DNA from: CAZOKH01 sp964580315
GTDB lineage: Bacteria; Chloroflexota; Anaerolineae; Anaerolineales; Anaerolineaceae
Assembly (NCBI GenBank): GCA_964580315.1
Contig: CAZOKH010000082.1
Location: 1 to 15,697, forward strand
DNA length: 15,697 nt
Direction of reading: 5' to 3'
The notes beneath the pieces were generated by a model, which ran no database searches, had not been told where the DNA came from, and saw only the letters and a list, made by a program, of their open reading frames with translations. The translations under genes were made by a program, and so were the position numbers. Below, in pieces: positions 1 through 6,409 of this stretch (position 1 is the stretch's first letter; every line of letters starts with the position of its first letter).

Positions 1-3000
1 CCTGTAGCGCGTCGCTCCCGCCACATTGTCCCAGTTGAAGTCCGGCCGGTCGGTCGGCAGGATATCCCCCGCTCCCACCGTCACCAGGCTGGCCACATCC
101 AGCGGCGTCCTGAAGCTGCGCGCGCTCGTCCATGCGCCGGGCTTATCCATCGAATTGAACCCCCGCACCCGCCAGTAGTAACGCATGCCCGACGGCAGGT
201 CTGCCCCCACCGTGTAATTCGAATCCACGATGTCCGTCTGGTCGATCACCAGGCTGGCCGCTGTAAAGCGGCTGCTGGTGCCCATCTGGATTTGATAATA
301 CGCCGCCGCCGGCGACGAGTCTGTCCAGTCAAAGGCCGGCTTCAGACTGCCAATGATCACTGCACTGCCGGGCAGCAGCAATTTGGGCTTGCCCGGCGTT
401 GATGGGTAGGCAAAGGTCACCATATTGTCGGTGTAGGTGGCTGCCTGCGACGGGTTCGCACTGCCGTCATGCGCCACACCGGCGGCAATGTTGGCTATCA
501 ATGTGCCGCTGCCGGTGATGCCGGTCACTTCCACCGTGTAGGCCGCCCCGCTGCCGCTCACCGTCACCACTTTGCTGCCCTTGGCCGTGCCCGTGAGGGC
601 CACATCGGTGGCCTCAAAGCCGGTCACATCTTCGCTGAATACCACATCGAACACCACCGGCACCGCGCTGGCCGGGTCAGCCTGGGCTGCGCCCTGGTTG
701 ATGGTCACCGTGGGTTGGTCAGTGTCGATATAGGTCACGCCAACGCTGTGAGCTGCCGCCGGCATGGTCACCGTGTTGGTGACTGACGTGCTGGCGTCGT
801 CGTCGGTGCCCGTCCAGTAGGCAACATGGTAACCGCTGTCAGGAACTGCTGTCAGGTTGACAACCTCACCCAAGACATAATTTCCCGCGGCGCATCCGGT
901 TGAATTAGCCGGTTCTGCCACTGGCGCAGCTCCATGCTCGCTTAATTCAATGGTCAGCGGGTAGCAAATCTGGGTAAAGGTTGCAGTAACCGCAGTGACA
1001 TCTAAAATGGTCACATTTTCGGGGTTGGTTGTGCTGACCAAATCACCGCTCCAGCCGCTGAACTGCCAGCCGGTCGCTGGATTGGCCGTTAATTGCACCA
1101 CATCATTCAAGTCATACAATGGTTGTTCTGGATCAACTTCCACCGTACCGCTGCCCACCACGCTAACCCCCAGTGCATATTGTCCCTCGGTGTAATCAAC
1201 ACTGGCTTCGTGTGCTGAAGCCGGCATGGTAACCACCGGGCTGTCAACAGCATCTGTTCCGTTCCATTTGCCCACATTCCACCCTGTCGCCGGGTTGGGC
1301 GTCAGCGTAATGACCTCGCCAGCATAGAAATATCCCGGCCCGCAGCCAGTGGATTGTTGTTTGTCTGCAACAGGCAGGCTGCCGCTGCCGGTGTAAGCTA
1401 AAGTCAACGGGTAGCAGATTTGCGAGAAGTTGGCGATAATGGTCGCACTTTTGGTCGTTATACCGGTTTTTGGATTCTCAATACCGCTTGTATCTCCACT
1501 CCAAAATTCGAACAGCCATCCTGCTGATGGGATAGCTGTGAGGGTCACAGGATCGCCGTAATAATAAAATGGTTGATCGGGGTCCACAGTGATGGAACCG
1601 CTGCCATTGGCACTCACTGTCAGTGTGTACTCGATCTGGGTGTAATTCGCACCGGCGCTGTGTGCGGCGGCAGGCATGGTGAGTGTATTGATGCCGGCGC
1701 CGTCTGTTCCCGTCCAGCTATCCAATTCCCAGTGATCCGCCGGGTTGGGGGTCAGGGTAATCATCTCCCCTTCCACATATTCTCCTGGAGGACAGTAGGT
1801 GGAAGCCGTGGGACTGGCCGTCGGGTCGCCGCCCAGACCGGTGTGGCTCAGCGTCAATGGATGACAAACTTTTGCAAAGAGCACAGTAGCCACCATATTA
1901 AAGGTCACGATTCCGCTTTCAGGATTTATGACGCCGTGAATATCTCCATCCCACTCGATAAACTGCCATCCTTCCGCAGGAACAGCGGTAACTGTCGTAA
2001 AGTCGCCGTAGAGGAAAGGCCCTGGCGGATCAATGACCACCGTGCCGTTGCCAATGGGCGTAACCGTAATCGTGTAATAACTTTGAGTATAGGCAACACT
2101 AACCGCATGGGGCGCGGCAGGCATGGTCATCAGGTTGCTGCTGGCATTATCCGTTCCGGTCCAGCTTTCAATCTCCCAGCCGGGCACCGGAACAGCATCC
2201 AGGGTGATGCGCTCGCCCGCTATGAACTCTCCAGGCGGGCATCCCGCCGAGTTGGCGGGGTCTGCGACCGGGTCAGCGCCCTCTCCGGTGTGGCTTACGG
2301 TCAGCAGGTTGCACACCGGGATCTCGCCGTAAACAACACCAGCAGCGTGCGCTGCTGCAGGCATAATCACCGTGTTCGTGTCCGCGGTGCTGCCATCATT
2401 GGTCGTACCAACCCAACCCGTGATTTGCCAGCCGCTGTCGGGTACTGCGCCGCTCAGCGTGATGGTTTCTCCCTCAACATACTGGCTGCCCGGGCATCCT
2501 GTTGAATTGGTCGGGGTTGCAGTTGGATTCGTTCCATTGCCGCTGTGCCCCAAATCCAGGTAATAGCAAACGATTGGAGCTTCGGAGTAATTGGCAGTGA
2601 TGGACATATCTCCCGTGACAGTCACATCCACCGGGTTGTTGGTGCTGGTAATATCCCCACTCCAGTTATCGAATTCCCAACCGCTGGCAGCCACAGCCTG
2701 CAGAGCTACCACATCGCCCACATGATAGGTGGCTTGGTCGGGATTCTTGCCAACCGTCCCGTGATCACTGGTGATGGTCAGTAAATATTCATTCCAGGCA
2801 GTTAAATCCAATTGCACATTACCCACATTCCATGTGCCGGTTTCAACCGCCGTCAAACCGCCAATTTTAAACACCACCGTATCTCCAGAGACACCGCCCT
2901 CTTTCTCCGGCGTGGAAGCGTCATCCGCCAGTACATCCAGGCTGTATCCAAGCTGGCTCTCCACTAATTTAACCAGGCCGCTTCCGTATTGAACGCCTTC

Positions 3001-3171
3001 AATCCAGGCGGTTATTTCGGTGTCCACTGGAACCGCCACGCCATCCACCTGGGCTGTTCCATAAAAGCTGGATGGCAGACCGGGAGGTCCCCCGGCCAGC
3101 ACGGTTGAGAAATTCGCAAACAGCAAACATATGATGGTTGTTAAAGAAAGAACCGTTTGTCTCGTTTTCAT
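1..3171 (-). CDS. Large secreted InlB-like/FN3 repeat protein, PSSFYG N-terminal module (3' end beyond window)
   Basis: The frame is open from ATG at 3171 to base 1 (1057 codons, no stop), so the protein continues off the left edge. AAAGGAG at 3177-3183 lies 5 nt before the ATG. Residues 1-26 are a signal peptide (likely cut VLA/GG). Residues 29-126 are the PSSFYG module shared with the next two genes upstream. Residues 128-818 hold nine InlB-like repeats of two alternating types (see the repeat entry). Residues 819-917 are a bacterial Ig-like domain with VVFSEDVTGF. From about 925 come FN3-like domains with KPAFDW, YYWRVRGFN and TDRPDFNWD. The family suggests a rigid extracellular stalk or adhesin. 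No catalytic domain is visible. The only cysteines after the signal peptide are five pairs in the B repeats. The gene starts 54 nt after the preceding stop, so it is probably co-transcribed with it. The ligand is unknown, and the anchor, if any, lies outside the window. Confidence 0.9.
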   Translation of the reverse strand, partial: MKTRQTVLSLTTIICLLFANFSTVLAGGPPGLPSSFYGTAQVDGVAVPVDTEITAWIEGVQYGSGLVKLVESQLGYSLDVLADDASTPEKEGGVSGDTVVFKIGGLTAVETGTWNVGNVQLDLTAWNEYLLTITSDHGTVGKNPDQATYHVGDVVALQAVAASGWEFDNWSGDITSTNNPVDVTVTGDMSITANYSEAPIVCYYLDLGHSGNGTNPTATPTNSTGCPGSQYVEGETITLSGAVPDSGWQITGWVGTTNDGSTADTNTVIMPAAAHAAGVVYGEIPVCNLLTVSHTGEGADPVADPANSAGCPPGEFIAGERITLDAVPVPGWEIESWTGTDNASSNLMTMPAAPHAVSVAYTQSYYTITVTPIGNGTVVIDPPGPFLYGDFTTVTAVPAEGWQFIEWDGDIHGVINPESGIVTFNMVATVLFAKVCHPLTLSHTGLGGDPTASPTASTYCPPGEYVEGEMITLTPNPADHWELDSWTGTDGAGINTLTMPAAAHSAGANYTQIEYTLTVSANGSGSITVDPDQPFYYYGDPVTLTAIPSAGWLFEFWSGDTSGIENPKTGITTKSATIIANFSQICYPLTLAYTGSGSLPVADKQQSTGCGPGYFYAGEVITLTPNPATGWNVGKWNGTDAVDSPVVTMPASAHEASVDYTEGQYALGVSVVGSGTVEVDPEQPLYDLNDVVQLTANPATGWQFSGWSGDLVSTTNPENVTILDVTAVTATFTQICYPLTIELSEHGAAPVAEPANSTGCAAGNYVLGEVVNLTAVPDSGYHVAYWTGTDDDASTSVTNTVTMPAAAHSVGVTYIDTDQPTVTINQGAAQADPASAVPVVFDVVFSEDVTGFEATDVALTGTAKGSKVVTVSGSGAAYTVEVTGITGSGTLIANIAAGVAHDGSANPSQAATYTDNMVTFAYPSTPGKPKLLLPGSAVIIGSLKPAFDWTDSSPAAAYYQIQMGTSSRFTAASLVIDQTDIVDSNYTVGADLPSGMRYYWRVRGFNSMDKPGAWTSARSFRTPLDVASLVTVGAGDILPTDRPDFNWDNVAGATRYR
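718..2790 (-). repeat. Nine tandem InlB-like repeats in order A-B-B-A-B-A-B-A-B
   Basis: Type A (about 70 aa) carries GWxFxxWSGD, an NP turn and a TAxF ending. Type B (about 77-85 aa) starts CxPLTL, has TGC or TYC, then GExITL, W..WTGTD and TMPAAAHS. A units begin near residues 128, 364, 515 and 665, and B units near 202, 287, 436, 586 and 736. The last three B units are spaced exactly 150 aa (450 bp) apart, so the A-B pair is the duplicating unit. The first B units (202 and 287) are adjacent with no A between them, either a lost A or a separate B duplication. The folds match the divergent InlB B-repeat / 'bacterial repeat' families of cell-surface proteins. The repeats have diverged at DNA level, so they are old. 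Confidence 0.85.
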
Positions 3172-3225
3172 GTGTACTCCTTTACTTAAATAAATAAGCT
3201 GCTCACAATTTGCGTACCTGATGGA

Positions 3226-3819
3226 TCATTCCTGTTTCTTTCTTCGCAGAAACAGGGCAATGCCTGCTGCACACAGGGACACTGCCGCCGCTGCACCAGC
3301 AATAATGCCGGTCATATCCTGATTTTTTGCCTCTGAAGAGGTAACCGTGATAGGCATCAAGGGTTCAGTGGGTGCATACCCAATTGTTGTTTGCGTGGCA
3401 AGCGGGGCAGGCGTCAGTTGCGGAGAATTTAACGCAGCCGTTGATGTCACCGTTAAGTCCAATTCCACATTGGTGCCGCTGTGCCAGGTTCCAGTTTGCC
3501 CGGCGTCCAATCCGCCAACCCTAAAATAAACCTCATCACCATCAACGCCACCTTCCTTTCCCGGAGTCTGAGAATCATCACCGTTTACATCCAACGAATA
3601 AACCGACTTACCCTCGTAGGTCTGGGAAAATCCTTGCGCGATCACTTGATCATTAATCAATGCTTCCACTACGGTGCCATCTGGCACATTTTTTCCGTTG
3701 TAACTGACCACCCCGTAAAAACTGGACGGCAGTGCAGGAAACGCCTGCGCTGTCATGGATGGAACCAGCAGGCTTGCCAGGACAAGTATCAGTGAAACGA
3801 GGTTTTTTCCGTGCTCCAT
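3226..3819 (-). CDS. Small membrane-anchored surface protein: single PSSFYG module
   Basis: This is a complete 197-aa protein with ATG at 3819 and TGA at 3226; GGAG lies 5 nt before the ATG. Residues 1-26 are a signal peptide (likely cut AQA/F). Residues 27-123 are the PSSFYG module, ending with KEGGVDGDEV, RVGGL and GTWHSG. Residues 124-168 are a Pro/Thr/Ser-rich linker of the kind that spans a cell wall. Residues 170-191 are a hydrophobic helix, followed by the stop-transfer tail RRKKQE. There is no LPXTG motif, so anchoring should be by the helix itself, module outside and tail inside. It is the shortest protein carrying the module and lies between two large proteins with the same module, so it may be their membrane-bound partner; that is inference. 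I do not recognise a named family. It starts 93 nt after the preceding gene and ends 54 nt before the next. Confidence 0.88.
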   Translation of the reverse strand: MEHGKNLVSLILVLASLLVPSMTAQAFPALPSSFYGVVSYNGKNVPDGTVVEALINDQVIAQGFSQTYEGKSVYSLDVNGDDSQTPGKEGGVDGDEVYFRVGGLDAGQTGTWHSGTNVELDLTVTSTAALNSPQLTPAPLATQTTIGYAPTEPLMPITVTSSEAKNQDMTGIIAGAAAAVSLCAAGIALFLRRKKQE

Positions 3820-3856
3820 ATCGTCTCCAATGAATTCCTATCGCGGTTTCTTCCTT

Positions 3857-3885
3857 CCCGGGGGAGTTGTATTCCCTCCCCCGGG
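3857..3885. terminator. GC-rich perfect hairpin between two surface-protein genes
   Basis: CCCGGGGGAG (3857-3866) pairs perfectly with CTCCCCCGGG (3876-3885) around a 9-nt loop. It begins about 28 nt after the stop of the gene ending at 3913 and ends 37 nt before the ATG at 3819. In the direction of the genes (minus) no T-run follows, because the next bases are AAGGAAG. On the plus strand TTTAT follows. It could be a U-less terminator or attenuator, an RNA-stabilising hairpin, or one member of a dispersed palindrome family, since it resembles the hairpin at 14356-14387. Confidence 0.55.
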
Positions 3886-3912
3886 TTTATCATTCCAATA
3901 AAAACACAAAGC

Positions 3913-6322
3913 TTAGTAAGACACACTCCAGGTGTGGGCAGCAGTCACCTCCACCCAGTAACCCCAGCCGGGGGTCAACGAGGTCAGGTCGTTGGCAAAG
4001 GGCAAGCCGGTGCGGTCGTACAACTTCCACGGGTCAAGCGCATCGCCAGCCTGATAGGCATAAACCAACAAACCAGCTTCATCCACACCGTTGTCGCTCA
4101 AAATCCCGGGCAGCGCGCCGCTGCTGGCTTTGGGATACCCCACCAGGTTCCAACCGCTGCTCAACCCAATATCGGTGGTGGTAGGCAGCGTGCCGGTCAC
4201 TTCCAGCGTGTCCGCCGCCGTCATGTGAATCCAGAAGCCCTGCTTCTCGTCCAACGTGGTTAGGTCATCCGGCGATAACGGTACATTGTCGTGCTTTAGC
4301 CAATCCGCACCGGCAGCATCCCAGGCGTACACCAGGTCATAGTTGCCTGCCACACTCGCCAGCACATTCGCGATAGCTGTGTTGTCCGGCTTTACCAGGA
4401 ACGACACCAGGTTCCAGCCTGGTTCCAACGCCACGCTGTGGGCCGCCGCGATCACCAGAGTCCCGCTGGCAGAGCCGCTGTAGTTGGCATCATTCACCAC
4501 GGCTTCCACCGCGTAGCTGCCCGGGTCAGACGGCGCTGTGCCCAGCCCATCATAGGTCACCGTCACGCTCAAACCGGCCGGGTCGGTGCTCACCGTCACC
4601 GGTTTGGGGCTGCCGTCGTACACCTGGTTCAGGTTCAACAGGTTGACCGCCGCAACCGCCTTGTTGATGGTGAAGTCCGCCGTGTTGTAGGTGATGTCGT
4701 AGTTCCCCAGCACGCCCGCCGGGCTCAACACCGCGCTGATTTCATACGGGCTGCCAGCCACCGTTTCACCCGCTTCGCGCGAGTAAATCGCTGAAACGCC
4801 ATCCGCCCCCAGGAACCNNNNNNNNNNNNNNNNNNNNNNNNNNNNNNNNNNNNNNNNNNNNNNNNNNNNNNNNNNNNNNNNNNNNNNNNNNNNNNNNNNN
4901 NNNNNNNNNNNNNNNNNCGCTCAACACACCCGTCAGGGCCGGGTCAATCTCTCCATAGGCTTTGCCCGCCGCATCCGGCATCACCGAGGCGGCTTTCTTG
5001 CTGATGGTAAAGTCCGCCGTGTTGTAAGTGATGTCGTAGTTGTCCAGCACTCCCGCCGGGCTTAACACCGCGCTGATGGTGTAGGGGCTGTCCGCCACAG
5101 TTTCACCCGCTGTGCGTGAATACTCGGCTGTGACGCCATCCGTCCCCAGGAATCCGCTCAACACACCCGTCAGGGCCGGGTCAATCTCTCCATAGGCTTT
5201 GCCCGCCGCGTCCGGCGTCACCGAGGCGGCCTGCTTGTTGATCACAATAGCATCCGAATCGCTGCTGGGCTCATGGTTGGCGTCGCCGGCATAGCTGTAG
5301 CTGGCGGTGCAGGCTGCACCTTCCGCCACCGTCACCGGCGCCGCGCTGCACGACCCCGCATATACCGCGTCAGGCGTCAGGCTCAAGCCGCCCGCGCCCG
5401 TCACCGTCACCACTGCCGCGTGCGCCGCTCCGTCATAGGTGAAGCTGCCCCCCGTCACCGTGGTCACCGATGCCGCTTTGGCAATCTCCAGCGTGCCGCT
5501 GTTGCCGCCCGTGTAGCCCGCTTCGGTGATGGTTGCCGCCACTGTGTAGCTGCCCGCAGCGGTCGGCACTGTTGTCGAGCCGTTGTAGGTCACCTCATAA
5601 CTTAGCCCGGCCGGGTCGGTGATCACCGAAACTGCTTTGGGGCTGCCGTCATAGGTCTGGTTGAGATTGCCCAGGGTGACCGTGGCGGTCGCCGCGCTGA
5701 TGGTCACAGTGGTTGAAGCTATGCCCTCGCCGCCCTGCGCGTCGGTTACTCTCAATGCAACTGTGTAGCTGCCGGTGCCGCTCCAGGTGTGGCCGGGGGT
5801 CTGCCCCGTTTCGTCATAGATTCCGTCGTTGTCCCAGTCCCACGCATACAGGCTGGCATCGCTGCCCCAATCGGTGGCTGAGCCGCTGAAACTGACCGCA
5901 TTTCCCACCGTCCCGGTGTAGGGTCCGCCGGGGTTGGCCTGCGGTGGATGAAAATTCAAAGACTGATTGTCAGCATGCCAGGTTCCCACCGCAACCACAC
6001 GCCCGTCAATCTCAAAGGTAACTTCATCGCCTTCCACGCCGCCTTCTTTGACCGCACTCGTGTCCAGATCATCTGCTGGAATATTGACCGCATAAACCAG
6101 CGTCCCGCCATTATCCAATATGTCTACACTGATCACCGCACCGCTGATGCCTGAGACATAGACATCGACAGCGTCTCCCACAATGGGGGCATCGTCTGTG
6201 ATGTGGATTTCGCCGTAAAAGCTGGACGGAATCCCTGGCGGCTCCGCCAGCACCGTTCCCAGGCTGCCCAGCAGCAGCGCCAACACCATCAAAGGCAGTG
6301 TAAACAGCTTCATTTTTGACAT
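3913..6322 (-). CDS. Secreted PSSFYG-PKD-MBG repeat protein with GWNLVS C-terminal domain (interrupted by assembly gap)
   Basis: I start at ATG 6322; ATG 6325 is also possible, and the in-frame start at 6358 is unlikely because AGGGAGG (6328-6334) lies just before 6325. The stop is TAA at 3913. Residues 1-26 are a signal peptide (VLA/E). Residues 28-125 are the PSSFYG module. Residues 128-210 are PKD (NPGGPYTG, YAWDWDNDG). About 211-282 is an MBG-type domain (NLNQTYDGSPK). About 283-363 is a related domain with one Cys pair. From 364 there are 79-aa MBG repeats (KAYGEIDPALTGVLSGFLG). Then come a final MBG domain and, from about base 4445, the C-terminal GWNLVS domain. The 100-N gap at 4818-4917 breaks the frame only if taken literally: the two sides total 2310 nt, a multiple of three, and join in repeat phase. 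The role is probably surface adhesion or assembly. There is no enzyme motif. An 87-nt spacer separates it from the upstream gene. Confidence 0.85.
3916..4445 (-). other. Two-lobed GWNLVS C-terminal domain, copy 1
   Basis: This domain of about 175 aa ends the protein exactly at the stop. Lobe 1 runs from GWNLVSF through VLASVAGNYDLVYAWDA and WLK to GFWIHMTAADTLEVTGT. Lobe 2 repeats the pattern as GWNLVGYP, LPGIL, LVYAYQA, WKLYD, NDLTSL and GWGYWVEVTA. The internal repeat indicates an ancient duplication. A close homologue ends the protein at 6410-14194. The terminal position in two unrelated architectures suggests a sorting, surface-attachment or docking domain; that is inference. Confidence 0.75.
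4660..5236 (-). repeat. Tandem 237-bp MBG-type repeat spanning the gap
   Basis: The first copy runs from about 5236 to 5000, and the second from about 4999 into the gap. The remainder of a copy resumes left of the gap at 4817. The same point of the repeat (CGCTCAACAC on the plus strand) occurs at 4918 and 5155, exactly 237 bp (79 aa) apart. The copies are nearly identical over about 70 bp around KAYGEIDPALTG. Such identity would explain why assembly failed here. Confidence 0.85.
4818..4917. other. Assembly gap, 100 Ns
   Basis: There are exactly 100 Ns, a conventional scaffold placeholder rather than a measured length. They lie inside the tandem MBG repeat. Joining the flanks directly gives AGGAACC+CGCTCAAC, which matches the neighbouring copy AGGAATCCGCTCAAC with one substitution and restores the reading frame. 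Confidence 0.97.
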
Positions 6323-6327
6323 CATTC

Positions 6328-6334
6328 CCTCCCT
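6328..6334 (-). promoter_or_regulatory. Ribosome binding site that sets the start of the PKD/MBG gene
   Basis: AGGGAGG on the minus strand precedes the twin ATG codons at 6325 and 6322. From its GGAG core there are 6 nt to ATG 6322. It lies inside the longer frame opening at 6358, which argues against that start. The shorter start also leaves a clean signal peptide (MSKMKLF, then a hydrophobic core). Confidence 0.7.
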
Positions 6335-6409
6335 GTTCCTTGAAAAGCATTGAAACAAATCATTTTGTTCATCATCCAGGTTGATTTCATCATCATCGCC
6401 TTGAAGAAA

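Noticed and set aside
1573..2505. Long plus-strand open frame of about 310 codons opposite the InlB-repeat gene
   Set aside because: It lies wholly antisense to a well-supported minus-strand gene with domain matches. The product is low in recognisable motifs, and several other overlapping plus-strand frames in this window have the same antisense origin.
718..2790. CRISPR-like array because of regular repeats
   Set aside because: The periodicity is at protein level (70-85 aa units within one open frame), with no short identical DNA repeats or unique spacers.
3820..3912. Separate promoter for the 197-aa protein
   Set aside because: I found no convincing -35/-10 pair in this spacer, only T-rich stretches. 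Co-transcription with the gene upstream is simpler, with the hairpin perhaps adjusting levels.
3913..4761. Independent gene starting at GTG 4761
   Set aside because: The GTG is an internal Val codon of the MBG repeat (GETVAGSPYE). The frame is open back into the gap, and there is no signal peptide or ribosome binding site.
4766..4817. Apparent continuation of the PKD/MBG frame across the Ns, ending in VPGGGWRFSDLLARSG
   Set aside because: This is an artefact of reading 100 Ns literally. The true frame left of the gap encodes FLGADGVSAIYSREAGETV, which matches the repeat.
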